Shown here one piece after another: positions 1 to 7,216 of a stretch of DNA of 25,489 bases (position 1 is its first letter; the number at the start of each line of letters is the position of its first letter). The stretch spans positions 1 to 25,489 of the forward strand of contig UQBE01000032.1 in the NCBI GenBank assembly GCA_900539155.1, given 5' to 3'. A model generated the notes under the pieces. That model did no database searches. It had not been told where the DNA came from and saw only the letters and a program-made list of their open reading frames with translations. The DNA comes from an uncultured Porphyromonas sp. GTDB taxonomy: Bacteria > Bacteroidota > Bacteroidia > Bacteroidales > Porphyromonadaceae. A program made the position numbers and the translations under genes.

Positions 1-55
1 TTCATTGTACTCATAGTTATCTTACTTACGAGTCAACTTTTTTCAGGGTAAGACA
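1..55 (-). mobile_element. Left end of an insertion sequence, truncated by the contig edge
   Basis: These 55 bases are the exact reverse complement of 25435-25489; identity stops at base 56. Read on the minus strand the element begins TGTCTTACCCTGAAAAAAG and reaches an ATG (bases 14-12) that opens Met-Ser-Thr-Met. A TG terminus, a CCCTGAAAAAAGTTGAC-like inverted repeat and an early start codon fit the left end of an IS3-family (IS150-like) element. The family is an inference from memory of such termini. The transposase itself lies outside the window. Confidence 0.5.
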
Positions 56-422
56 CCCCGACACAGCGTCCTTTCGATATGTAGTCTGCTCTAAATTATT
101 GTAACGAGTCAGCCTTAGATTTGCCAGCTAGGGCTGACGCATCATAATAGCTCCATCAGGAGCTGCACATGAGCGACCAGCGAGACATAGATGAGGTCAT
201 TATATATAATGTATCAGCCCTGTATATAATGTATCAGCCCTGTCATTCCTACGTAAAGATTCTCTATCTTCCAGTGAGCTATTTGAAAATTCCTACCTAG
301 AAATTACCACCCTCCTCAGAATCCACTCAAGCAGTGCTAGTTAAGCCAATTCATCACACAGACGATTGCTCGCATTTGCCCAGATAGCTCCACAGTCTCC
401 TCTCGGCGACCATTTTTTTCAA
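56..422. other. Gene-free stretch with short hairpins and a tandem duplication
   Basis: I see no convincing gene here. There is a hairpin with 7-bp arms GTCAGCC/GGCTGAC (108-114 and 132-138), a second with arms AGCTCC/GGAGCT around a 4-base loop (149-164), and a 20-bp tandem duplication at 203-242. The two hairpins could be terminators for a transcript entering from the left, but neither has a clear T-tract. Confidence 0.4.
203..242. repeat. Perfect 20-bp tandem duplication, two copies
   Basis: The unit TATATAATGTATCAGCCCTG occurs at 203-222 and again, identical and abutting, at 223-242. The CAGCCCTG part resembles the arm of the GTCAGCC/GGCTGAC hairpin just upstream. Two exact copies suggest a recent slippage duplication. 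Confidence 0.8.
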
Positions 423-430
423 TACCTTTG
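423..430 (+). promoter_or_regulatory. Candidate Bacteroidetes -7 box upstream of the 682-1587 gene
   Basis: TACCTTTG matches the Bacteroidetes -7 consensus TAnnTTTG. No TTG lies at the expected -33 distance, so support is partial. It stands 8 bases left of the MITE-like element, so transcription from it would pass through that element before reaching the gene at 682. Confidence 0.35.
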
Positions 431-438
431 ATTCGTAT

Positions 439-613
439 GAGACTGTTACAAAAGTCAACAGTCTCACAATCTTGCTTGCAAGATTGTCTAGACTTTGCAG
501 AAAGAACGAAGCGTAAGGCGCTTAGGGTGAGGCCTGAAGGGAGCACACCTCCGTATGTGACCAAAGCCGAATCCCGAAAGCAACACAGCGATGCGCCTTT
601 ATGCAACAGTCTC
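439..613. mobile_element. 175-bp MITE-like element with terminal inverted repeats and 5-bp target duplication
   Basis: The left end GAGACTGTTACA (439-450) and right end TGCAACAGTCTC (602-613) are inverted repeats, 11 of 12 matching. The element is flanked by CGTAT on both sides (434-438 and 614-618), a clean 5-bp target site duplication. It is too short to encode a transposase, so it would be mobilised in trans. Inside are two adjacent hairpins: arms TGAGACTGTT/AACAGTCTCA (438-447, 457-466) and CAATCTTGC/GCAAGATTG (467-475, 478-486). It sits between a -7 box and the gene at 682. From memory, IS1126 of P. gingivalis also has 12-bp imperfect ends and 5-bp duplications; parentage was not tested. 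Confidence 0.75.
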
Positions 614-681
614 CGTATACAGATTGTAGGCACCGTCCACAATCCCCAACTCACTAAGTAACACAGCAAAGATCAAAGCGT

Positions 682-1587
682 ATGACGACAGAGAACTTAA
701 CAGCTAAGAGGCAAGAACTAAAGGCCCTGAAGGATCAACTGAACCACATCTGGGAGGAGTACAAAAAAGCACGAGAGGAGCTGCTCCTCCAGGTCACCAC
801 ACTACTCGTAGACTATCTCGAGAGTCATCAGCTGGAAGAGCTGACATGGGATCTCCCCACCTCCCCCTATGACCACGATGAAGAGCAAACGATCCTACGC
901 GCCTTTAACCTACACCCGGATGAGCATAGCGTACATAATCTATATCCTGTCGCTGGAGTGAAGCGTAGCGAGACTGGCATCAACCTCATCCTCTATCGTG
1001 ATTGGCGCCTGACCGAACGCTTTGAGTACCCTCTCTCCACTCAAAACTTCGTTAGAGATCCTCAAGACTCATTTATTTTCTTCGGAATCAACTTTTGCAA
1101 TCACGACTTCATCACGGCATTGCTCAAGAAAGCCCTCGACAAAGAGACCCTAGAGAGCCTGAGCGACATCTTCAGCCTCACGACAAAGATGTCCGAATGG
1201 TATCAAGAGCTCTTGAACCTTCGCAAATCATTTGTCTCCGTCCTTAACAGCCTTTTTCTAGACCTACTAGGCGAGGAGGGCGAGGTCTCGTGGAGCGAAG
1301 AGGAGATAGCCCCGGAACTCAAGTCTAGCCTGACCCTCATAAATCAGTGTCGGTATGACTGGATCTATTGCGAAGCGTATCCCATAGTGGGCGTTCACAC
1401 GTATGATGGAGAAGCTTATCTCGACATAGACGATGGTTGGGAGGGATACGCGCTCACCTTCGGTCCCGCGATCAGCGATAAACTAGACGAGGAGTACTAC
1501 CTTCACTACAACGACTACCTCTGCCTGCCAGACATCTACGAGTCGCTCATCACCATCGTCGAGCAAGCCCTCGCCAGAAACTCGTAA
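682..1587 (+). CDS. Hypothetical protein with an internal duplication, 301 aa
   Basis: I do not recognise this family. The protein is acidic, soluble-looking and rich in aromatic residues, with no signal peptide or membrane segment. The N-terminus (residues about 5-45) is a charged helix that could form a coiled coil. The two halves resemble each other: a helical stretch ending in a Leu-Glu-Glu-x-Trp-like motif, then YPVAGV near residue 91 echoed by YPIVGV near residue 236, then an ALLKKAL / IVEQAL helix ending each half. This suggests two copies of a domain of about 150 residues. The start is the ATG at 682; no Shine-Dalgarno site is seen, as usual in Bacteroidetes. It stands alone on this strand, downstream of the MITE-like element. 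Function unknown. Confidence 0.75.
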   Translation: MTTENLTAKRQELKALKDQLNHIWEEYKKAREELLLQVTTLLVDYLESHQLEELTWDLPTSPYDHDEEQTILRAFNLHPDEHSVHNLYPVAGVKRSETGINLILYRDWRLTERFEYPLSTQNFVRDPQDSFIFFGINFCNHDFITALLKKALDKETLESLSDIFSLTTKMSEWYQELLNLRKSFVSVLNSLFLDLLGEEGEVSWSEEEIAPELKSSLTLINQCRYDWIYCEAYPIVGVHTYDGEAYLDIDDGWEGYALTFGPAISDKLDEEYYLHYNDYLCLPDIYESLITIVEQALARNS

Positions 1588-1623
1588 ACACTGGATAGAG
1601 GCGTAGAATTACCCTTTCGGGTA

Positions 1624-1654
1624 TTGTACGGAGCGTAAGGGCTGACTAACTTTG
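1624..1654 (+). promoter_or_regulatory. Promoter upstream of the beta-barrel remnant
   Basis: TTG at 1624-1626 is followed after 20 bp by TAACTTTG at 1647-1654, a full match to the Bacteroidetes -33/-7 layout. Transcription would begin near 1661 and run into the ORF at 1748. Confidence 0.6.
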
Positions 1655-1747
1655 CAGGTGTGTAAAGGAGGGGACGTTGTGGAGAGGTTCTTTTCGTAAG
1701 GGCTCCACCCCAACACCCTCATATCTCTATCAAGACAACAAGAAGCG

Positions 1748-2119
1748 ATGACCGAAAGACACCTCCCTGCTCAGTGGTACCTTGACGCTCAGATCACCTA
1801 CTATAGTCCGCTATTTGTCGGTGTCTACAAGACTCAGAGCCAGTGGTGGATCAATCTATCTATTAGCAAGCGCATCGCCTCCTGGAAGCTCTCCCTCTCG
1901 TGCTACGACCTGCTTAATAGCAATGTGGCACGGGGCGAGATCATGGGTCACTCCCAGCCGATAGCCTTCGTCCAGAACTGGTACAGTCCGAAGGTCACGC
2001 TCAGCATCAGTTGTACGCTAGGCAATAAGCACCTCAAGAGTTCTAGCCGTCAGACAGTCAATAGCGAGTCTCGTCTCACCGACTCGGCCAACGAGGGGCT
2101 CTCATTTAGCAAACCTTAA
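1748..2119 (+). pseudogene. C-terminal remnant of an outer-membrane beta-barrel protein, 123 aa
   Basis: The protein lacks a signal peptide yet shows alternating hydrophobic/polar strands typical of the last part of a Bacteroidetes TonB-receptor-like barrel: WINLSISKRIASWKLSLSCYDLLN (residues about 34-57), then a final strand SPKVTLSISCTLGNK followed by a Ser/Arg-rich tail. Family members normally run to 700 or more residues with an N-terminal carboxypeptidase-like domain and plug, all absent. A stop codon in the same frame lies at 1697-1699, so the frame extends little upstream. A good promoter lies just before it, so an internal deletion that left promoter and 3' end is possible. It could also be a short expressed protein. 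Homology is judged by eye only. Confidence 0.5.
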
Positions 2120-2350
2120 ATAGCCATTTAGGAGGCTTTCAGGAGAGGAGACGGAGTGGGGAGACGGCTGGATGTTTTCTTTACTGTGGCAGCACACCGT
2201 GATAGCTTTTGTCCTAACTTAAACGATACCCTCTCCTAGCACAGGGGGGGGGGAGAGGATTAGAATGATTGGGGGCGAGCATCTGCTTGGAAAGTTCTTG
2301 ACGGGATCTGTCGCCCATTGCGGACGCCTTCGCGCACAGGTCTAAGAGAA

Positions 2351-2382
2351 TTGATCCGTTAGCCCCCAAATGAGTAACTTTG
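2351..2382 (+). promoter_or_regulatory. Promoter-like site, distal to dnaA
   Basis: TTG at 2351-2353 and TAACTTTG at 2375-2382, spaced 21 bp, match the Bacteroidetes consensus. It lies about 440 bp before dnaA, so it may drive a long leader or a small RNA rather than dnaA itself. Confidence 0.45.
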
Positions 2383-2658
2383 GGACGGCAATAAAGGATC
2401 TAAGATTGGAATAGATATAACTTTATACCCGCACTCGATGCTGGACGATATCGCAATCTCGTAACTAGTTCGTAACATCCTAGATAGCTCTTACTCTTAA
2501 TTGTTTATTACTCCATCAGCAATGGTGAAGAATTGGCATAACAAGCTACTTTTCAAACGCTTGCATCGGATTCCTTGATTGTCAACAACTCTATCTCGTA
2601 ACCCTTTGACAACAATAGAGATAGACGGAAAAGGAGCTCATTTTGTCGTTTTGTCCTA

Positions 2659-2689
2659 TTGCATAGCATCACCAAAGTTAGGATCTTTG
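2659..2689 (+). promoter_or_regulatory. Candidate proximal dnaA promoter
   Basis: TTG at 2659-2661 is followed after 20 bp by GATCTTTG at 2682-2689, one mismatch from TAnnTTTG. Transcription would start near 2696, giving a leader of about 125 bases before dnaA. Confidence 0.35.
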
Positions 2690-2819
2690 CATACGAAAAG
2701 AATCCCCTACGGCTCTATGACGAGTGGACCCTTTTTGCATCGCAAGTCTTAGACTGTAGCCAGGTCTTCAGTCTTCGCTCACACTAGATTACTACTTATT
2801 AACTGACTATCCCCCATAT

Positions 2820-4247
2820 ATGACTGACAGAGAAGCTGCCCTGCGGGCGTGGTCTGAGTGTACAGTCCTCCTCCAGGCGATGATCCAACCAGAGGTCTAC
2901 AATGCCTGGTTTCCACACATCAAGCCAGTCTCACTCATCGGAGTGGAGATGACGCTCGGTGTGCCTAGTCAGTTCTTCTGTGAGTACATCGAGACGCACT
3001 TCATCCATGAGCTCAAGCAGGTGCTCCAGCGTGTCGTCGGTCCCAACGTAGTCCTCAAGTACAAGGCACTTGTAGACAGCGCAGCCTCGCATCGCAAGAA
3101 TTCGTCCGTGACATTGCCCACGCAAAGCTATGCTAGCAGTGCTTATGGCGATGCTGGAGCTTACACGATTAGTGCCAATGGGGCTGCACCAGCACTGAAG
3201 AGAGAGCCTCGTGAACTGCCAGACTTTGACTCGCAGCTTAAGCCTCAGCTCAGCTTTGCTTCCTTCTACCAAGGAGAGTCTAACCGCACCGCTAGTTCCA
3301 TTGCTCGCTCTATTGCTGAGAAGCCTGGACAAGGTGCCCTCAATCCTTGCTTTATCTATGGCCCTTCAGGCGTTGGCAAGACGCACCTGTGCCATGCCAT
3401 CGGACTACGGATCAGAGAGCTGTACCCTGAGCTCAAGGTGCTCTACGTCTCATCTCACATGTTTGAGATGCAGTACGTCGCCGCCACAAGAGCCAATACG
3501 ACCAACGACTTTATCAACTTCTATCAGCAGATAGATGTCCTCCTCATCGATGATATACAAGGGTTAATTGCTAAGAAGAAGACACAGCTCACCTTCTTTC
3601 AGGTTTTCAATCACCTCTATATGCTGGGTAAGCAGATAATCCTGACGAGTGATACGGCGCCCGTCAACCTCGCAGGTCTTGAAGAGCGTCTCATCTCACG
3701 CATAGCGGGTAGCCTGACCATCGAGATAGAGCGTCCTGACTACGACCTCCGCAGGGAGTACCTACGCCACAAGAGCGAGGAGAGCGGGAGTATCCTGCCA
3801 CAAGAGATGATCGACTATATCGCCCGCACGGTGACAAGTAGCATCCGTGGCTTGCAGGGGGTCTTCTTTTCGCTCATCACCCGTGCCGCGGTGGAGGGGT
3901 GTGACATCACCGCTTCTTTTGTAAAGAAGATTGTGAGCCAGACGGTCAAGCAGGAGAAGAAGGAGATTACCGTCTCGATGATTGAGAAGACGGTGTGCGA
4001 CTACTTTCACGTACCGATAGAGCTGGTACGCAGTCGTTCGAGAAAGGCTGACGTGGCTCAGGCGAGACAACTCATTATGTACTTTGCGAAGCGCTACACG
4101 GATCAGTCGCTCAGTGCTATCGGCGAATTGCTCGGTGGTCGCTCGCACGCCACTGTGCTACACAGCTGCAAGGTGGTAGAGGATCAGGCGGAGGTCTCCG
4201 CGGCTTACCGCGCTGACCTCAATGCTATAGAGTCACTGATTAAGTAG
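2820..4247 (+). CDS. dnaA: Chromosomal replication initiator DnaA, 475 aa
   Basis: DnaA is the ATP-dependent initiator that binds and opens the replication origin. Domain I spans about residues 1-85 (WFPHIKPVSL, PSQFFCEYIETHF, as in Bacteroidetes DnaA). A variable linker follows to about 140. The AAA+ domain has Walker A GPSGVGKTH at 181-189 and Walker B LLIDDIQ at 241-247, followed by LTSD and EERLISRI box VII-like motifs. The sensor II region reads SIRGLQG. The C-terminal DNA-binding domain carries the signature GGRSHATVLH at 439-448, close to the usual GG(R/K)DHATVLH. Length is normal. It leads a probable cluster with the acetyltransferase 20 bp downstream. No DnaA boxes were found upstream, so the origin may be elsewhere. 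Confidence 0.97.
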   Translation: MTDREAALRAWSECTVLLQAMIQPEVYNAWFPHIKPVSLIGVEMTLGVPSQFFCEYIETHFIHELKQVLQRVVGPNVVLKYKALVDSAASHRKNSSVTLPTQSYASSAYGDAGAYTISANGAAPALKREPRELPDFDSQLKPQLSFASFYQGESNRTASSIARSIAEKPGQGALNPCFIYGPSGVGKTHLCHAIGLRIRELYPELKVLYVSSHMFEMQYVAATRANTTNDFINFYQQIDVLLIDDIQGLIAKKKTQLTFFQVFNHLYMLGKQIILTSDTAPVNLAGLEERLISRIAGSLTIEIERPDYDLRREYLRHKSEESGSILPQEMIDYIARTVTSSIRGLQGVFFSLITRAAVEGCDITASFVKKIVSQTVKQEKKEITVSMIEKTVCDYFHVPIELVRSRSRKADVAQARQLIMYFAKRYTDQSLSAIGELLGGRSHATVLHSCKVVEDQAEVSAAYRADLNAIESLIK

Positions 4248-4267
4248 TCGCCGTAGTCCCCTACCCT

Positions 4268-4873
4268 ATGCCACACCCATCCCGTGCTACCGAGACCGGC
4301 TACATAGACCCTACCTCTATTATTGACGAGGGGGCTCATATTGGAACTGGTACGACTATCTGGCACTTCTGCCACATCATGCACGATGCCGTCATCGGGG
4401 AGCAGTGTCATCTAGGACAAAACGTAGTCGTCCAGCCACGAGTCCATCTAGGCGATCGCTGCCGTGTCCTGAACAATGTCACGCTCTTTACAGGAGTTCA
4501 TTGCGAAGAGGAGGTTTTCCTAGGACCTTCTTGCGTCTTTACTAATGTAATCAACCCGCGAGCTGCGGTCTCACGGAAGCACGAGTTTCGCCCCACACAT
4601 ATAGGTAGAGGAGCCTCTATCGGTGCTAATGCGACAATTCTCTGCGGAGTCAAGATTGGCATCTATGCGATGATTGGTGCAGGAACGGTCGTAATCCGTG
4701 ATGTGGCTCCCTACGCCTTGGTCGTGGGTAATCCCGCTCGCCAGATTGGCTGGGTAAGCCAAGGGGGGTACAAGCTAGACTTCTCCGAAGGTTCTTCCTG
4801 CTATGTCGCGGAGGAGCAGCGCACCTACCACCTAAGCCCCGACGGCAATACTATAACTTGTGACAACCAGTAA
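4268..4873 (+). CDS. Left-handed beta-helix (hexapeptide) N-acetyltransferase, WbpD/WlbB-like, 201 aa
   Basis: Residues about 12-165 are made of hexapeptide-repeat turns (IGTGTTIWHF, IGEQCHLGQNV, LGDRCRVLNNV, IGRGASIGANATILCGVKIG, IGAGTVVIRDV), the fold of trimeric acyl-CoA-dependent acetyltransferases. The motifs IWHFCHI, GQNVVV, LNNV (68-71), GPSCVFTNVINPRA and VVGNPARQIGWVS closely follow the WbpD/WlbB family, which acetylates the 3-amino group of UDP-2-acetamido-3-amino-2,3-dideoxyglucuronic acid for O-antigen or capsule sugars. The exact substrate is inferred from the family; partner genes of that pathway are not in the window. It lies 20 bp after dnaA. The downstream thioesterase could use a GTG at 4860 that overlaps the end of this gene, but the ATG at 4881 is preferred. 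Confidence 0.85.
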   Translation: MPHPSRATETGYIDPTSIIDEGAHIGTGTTIWHFCHIMHDAVIGEQCHLGQNVVVQPRVHLGDRCRVLNNVTLFTGVHCEEEVFLGPSCVFTNVINPRAAVSRKHEFRPTHIGRGASIGANATILCGVKIGIYAMIGAGTVVIRDVAPYALVVGNPARQIGWVSQGGYKLDFSEGSSCYVAEEQRTYHLSPDGNTITCDNQ

Positions 4874-4880
4874 TCGATAT

Positions 4881-5270
4881 ATGAATATGGAAAGCAAAGC
4901 AACCACCCTGACCAAGCAATACATCATCGAGCCTAAGCACAGTGCTGCAGAGATGGGCTCGGGCGATATGCCTGTCCTCGCCACCCCTGCGCTGATCGCC
5001 TTTATGGAAAACGCAGCTATGCTCCTCGCCCGCAACTATACCGAGGAGGGCTCAACGACCGTCGGCACAATGATCACCACCGACCACCAGCATGCGACAC
5101 CCATCGGAGAGACGATCACGGTCACAGCACAAGTCTCCTCGATAGAGGGGCGCAAGCTCACCTTTACCATTGAGGCTACGGACCAAGCTGGCGTCGTGGC
5201 TCAGGCCACGCATGAGCGTTTCATCGTATCGCGTCAACGATTTCTAGAGCGTTTGGGCATCAAGGAGTGA
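4881..5270 (+). CDS. Hot-dog thioesterase, fluoroacetyl-CoA thioesterase (FlK)-like, 129 aa
   Basis: This is a single hot-dog-fold thioesterase that would hydrolyse a small acyl-CoA in the cytoplasm. In FlK the active residues are Thr42, Glu50, His76 and Arg120 (from memory of that enzyme). Here Thr35 (LATP), Glu43 (FMEN), His69 (TDHQH) and Arg113 (HERF) have exactly the same spacings of 8, 26 and 44. Presence of the residues does not show that fluoroacetyl-CoA is the substrate; most Bacteroidetes members are annotated only as thioesterase family proteins. I chose the ATG at 4881 over a GTG at 4860 because it falls 7 bases after the preceding stop and avoids overlap; an ATG at 4887 is also possible. 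Probably co-transcribed with dnaA and the acetyltransferase. Confidence 0.85.
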   Translation: MNMESKATTLTKQYIIEPKHSAAEMGSGDMPVLATPALIAFMENAAMLLARNYTEEGSTTVGTMITTDHQHATPIGETITVTAQVSSIEGRKLTFTIEATDQAGVVAQATHERFIVSRQRFLERLGIKE

Positions 5271-5350
5271 TCGTTTGGCTAAATTCTACTTCGAGGTGCT
5301 AGGAGCAGAGCACTCTAAGGATAGGATGTCTTAGTCAAACGAGATAAAAC

Positions 5351-5502
5351 TCAATAGCCACGTGGAGATTTTCGAATTCCCACGTGGCTATTTTTTATTC
5401 CCCACGTAGGCGAGAAACATTTCCTCCGAAGTTTCATTTCATTCCTCCGAAGAATTTTTCCACGCCCACGTGGAGATTTGAGATTTCCCACGTGGAGATC
5501 AA
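5351..5502. repeat. Array 1 of 22-bp-period palindromic units (CCACGTGG type)
   Basis: Seven units whose central CG dinucleotides fall at 5361, 5383, 5405, 5427, 5448, 5469 and 5491, so spacing is 21-22 bp throughout. Four units carry the perfect palindrome CCACGTGG, one CCACGTAGG, two the CCTCCGAAG variant. Flanks are AT-rich (GAGATTT, TTTC). The first two units also pair as a larger hairpin (AATAGCCACGTGG with CCACGTGGCTATT, followed by a T run near 5390), which could terminate the upstream operon. Confidence 0.8.
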
Positions 5503-5535
5503 CATTTTCTGTAGCAGACTCAACACTTTCACCAA

Positions 5536-5650
5536 AATCGACCTCTTTCAGTGGATAAATGAGCTGTTTTCACCGCCTCCAAACGAGCCCGAAATAGTAT
5601 AGGGGGGGGATCCCCCCCCCGTTTTTACCGCAAACGTCAAGAGGTCGATT
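5536..5650. repeat. 12-bp perfect inverted repeat enclosing a G8-AT-C9 palindrome
   Basis: AATCGACCTCTT at 5536-5547 is repeated inverted as AAGAGGTCGATT at 5639-5650, 91 bases apart. The palindrome between them (8 G, AT, 9 C, 5602-5620) is followed by GTTTTT and may act as a terminator. Homopolymer runs of this kind are prone to length variation and sequencing error. Confidence 0.6.
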
Positions 5651-5687
5651 AACCCGCTTGACAGCTTTTTACACAAATTGCACGCAA

Positions 5688-5708
5688 AAAACGTTTAGGA
5701 CACTATTG
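5688..5708. repeat. Left copy of the 21-bp direct repeat bounding the ars island
   Basis: The 21 bases starting AAAACGTTTAGG and ending CACTATTG are repeated exactly at 11215-11235. The left copy lies 16 bases beyond the acr3 stop codon. The two copies mark the limits of the AT-rich ars segment, as expected for attachment sites or a target duplication. Confidence 0.8.
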
Positions 5709-5724
5709 GGTTTTTGCCCTATTG

Positions 5725-6771
5725 TTATTCTGTAGCCGGAAACCAGCTTCGTGTGTTATTGGCAATCCTTACTAACATCAACATCACCGGAACTTCGACC
5801 AGCACGCCCACCACCGTAGCCAATGCAGCCCCAGACTGTAACCCAAAAAGAGAAATAGCCACAGCAACTGACAATTCAAAGAAATTACTTGCCCCAATCA
5901 TTCCAGCAGGTGCGGCAACATCATGGTGTAATTTCCACCATTTTGCCCAACCGTAAGCAACGAAGAATATCAGAACCGTTTGCAACACAAGCGGAACTGC
6001 AATCAATAAGATATGCAGGGGATTGTTCAGTATCGTTTCTCCTTGAAATGAAAACAGGATAATAAGCGTTAATAGCAATCCAGCTACCGTGTAGTTATTA
6101 AATTTCTTGACAAACACGTTGTTGAAATACTCCACCCCTTTGCGGCGGATAACCACTATTCGGGTAATGACCCCGGCAGCAAGTGGTATCACAACAAAAA
6201 GCCCTACGGATAGCAACAGAGTGTCCCACGGTATAGATACGCCACCAACTCCCAGCAAGAAAGCTACGATAGGGGCATACGCTACCAATATGATTAAATC
6301 GTTCACTGCCACTTGTACCAGTGTATAAGCGGCATCCCCTTTCGTAAGGTAACTCCACACGAACACCATAGCTGTACAAGGTGCAGCCCCCAGTAATACC
6401 GCCCCGGCTAAATATTCTTCGGCTAATCCAGCAGGTATAAAGGCTTTGAAAACCACATAGAAGAACAAATAAGCTATTCCGAACATGGTAAATGGCTTTA
6501 TCAGCCAATTTGTAACGCAAGTGACTATAATTCCTTTCGGACGCTTGCCGACATTCTTAACACTTTGAAAGTCTACTTTTAGCATCATCGGATAAATCAT
6601 TAACCAAATCAGGATTGCCACGGGTATAGACACATTGGCATATTCAAATTTGCTTAATGTTTGCGGAATTGCCGGGAGCCATTGTCCTACGGCAATTCCA
6701 ATAATGATGCACAAGGCAACCCAGATAGTTAGGTATTTCTCAAAAACTCCAATTCCTTGTTTCTTGTCCAT
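5725..6771 (-). CDS. acr3: Acr3 arsenite efflux permease, 348 aa
   Basis: Acr3 exports arsenite across the inner membrane. About ten hydrophobic membrane helices fill the protein. The conserved Cys132 lies in GAAPCTAMVFVWS, the family's signature, and a conserved Glu is at about 326 in LVEVPVM, matching the essential Cys and Glu known in Acr3. Length (about 350) is usual. It is the last gene of the operon, 12 bp after arsC. With ArsA upstream, efflux could be ATP-boosted, although ArsA coupling is best established for ArsB; coupling to Acr3 is inferred from gene order. Confidence 0.95.
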   Translation of the reverse strand: MDKKQGIGVFEKYLTIWVALCIIIGIAVGQWLPAIPQTLSKFEYANVSIPVAILIWLMIYPMMLKVDFQSVKNVGKRPKGIIVTCVTNWLIKPFTMFGIAYLFFYVVFKAFIPAGLAEEYLAGAVLLGAAPCTAMVFVWSYLTKGDAAYTLVQVAVNDLIILVAYAPIVAFLLGVGGVSIPWDTLLLSVGLFVVIPLAAGVITRIVVIRRKGVEYFNNVFVKKFNNYTVAGLLLTLIILFSFQGETILNNPLHILLIAVPLVLQTVLIFFVAYGWAKWWKLHHDVAAPAGMIGASNFFELSVAVAISLFGLQSGAALATVVGVLVEVPVMLMLVRIANNTRSWFPATE

Positions 6772-6783
6772 AGCTACAATTGT

Positions 6784-7212
6784 TTAGCTTAACTGTGGTT
6801 TTAATTCGTTCAGGTAGAAGTCATAGAAACGGGCTCTTATTTCATCCCGAACCCGATGAAATTCACTGTTTATAAACTCCGGCGTTCCGGTTGCTTCCGA
6901 TGGGTCGTCAAATCCCATGTGCAGTCTCTTTCCGACCTTACCAGTAAACACTGGGCAACTTTCATTTGCCCCACCGCAGACCGTAATAACATAGTCCCAT
7001 TCCTGTCCTATATATAGGTTTACACTTTTAGGGATATGGTGGGCTATGTCTATACCCATTTCATCCATAACCTTTACCGCCATCGGATTAACCTTTTCAG
7101 CAGGTTTTGTCCCTGCTGAAAAGACATCCAGTTTATTGTCAAATGATTGTAGAAAGCCATGTGCCATTTGGCTGCGGCAGCTATTCCCTGTGCAAAGAAT
7201 TAAAACCTTCAT
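6784..7212 (-). CDS. arsC: Arsenate reductase ArsC, thioredoxin-coupled low-MW phosphatase type, 142 aa
   Basis: ArsC reduces arsenate to arsenite, the form that Acr3 exports. The N-terminal anion loop CTGNSCRS (Cys7 to Arg13, CX5R) is that of low-molecular-weight tyrosine phosphatases. Cys79 and Cys86 in VCGGANESCP correspond in spacing to Cys82 and Cys89 of the S. aureus pI258 enzyme, and Cys7 to its Cys10, so the three-cysteine thioredoxin-linked mechanism is intact. FDDPSEATGT supplies the catalytic Asp loop. It begins 4 bp after arsA ends and is followed by acr3 after 12 bp, indicating co-transcription. Confidence 0.95.
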   Translation of the reverse strand: MKVLILCTGNSCRSQMAHGFLQSFDNKLDVFSAGTKPAEKVNPMAVKVMDEMGIDIAHHIPKSVNLYIGQEWDYVITVCGGANESCPVFTGKVGKRLHMGFDDPSEATGTPEFINSEFHRVRDEIRARFYDFYLNELKPQLS

Positions 7213-7216
7213 GTGA

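Larger units (their letters stand above)
2120..2819. other. 700-bp gene-free region upstream of dnaA
   Basis: No credible ORF is present. It contains a hairpin (CCTCTCC/GGAGAGG) around a run of ten G near 2230-2258, two promoter-like sites pointing at dnaA, and a CTATCTC/GAGATAG inverted repeat at 2591-2597 and 2618-2624. I looked for DnaA boxes (TTATCCACA-like) and found none, so an origin is not supported by sequence despite the position next to dnaA. Confidence 0.5.
5271..5687. other. Intergenic region between the dnaA cluster and the ars island
   Basis: No gene is supported. From left to right it holds the 22-bp-period hairpin array (5351-5502), a 12-bp inverted repeat (5536-5547 and 5639-5650) and a G8-AT-C9 palindrome (5602-5620). 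Small ORFs crossing the array are artefacts of the repeat. Confidence 0.6.

Noticed and set aside
337..669. ORFs on both strands across 337-669 (110 aa and 77 aa)
   Set aside because: They run through the MITE-like element and its inverted ends; the protein sequences have low-complexity, Cys/Arg-rich character and no recognisable domain.
2673..2680. Minus-strand promoter (TAACTTTG on the reverse strand)
   Set aside because: No TTG at the -33 distance and no minus-strand gene downstream.
2120..2819. Chromosomal origin upstream of dnaA
   Set aside because: No DnaA-box-like nonamers and no clear AT-rich unwinding region were found; position alone is not enough.
5384..5602. Small ORF of 72 aa in the left intergenic region
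   Set aside because: It is a read-through of the hairpin array and G-run; composition follows the repeats.
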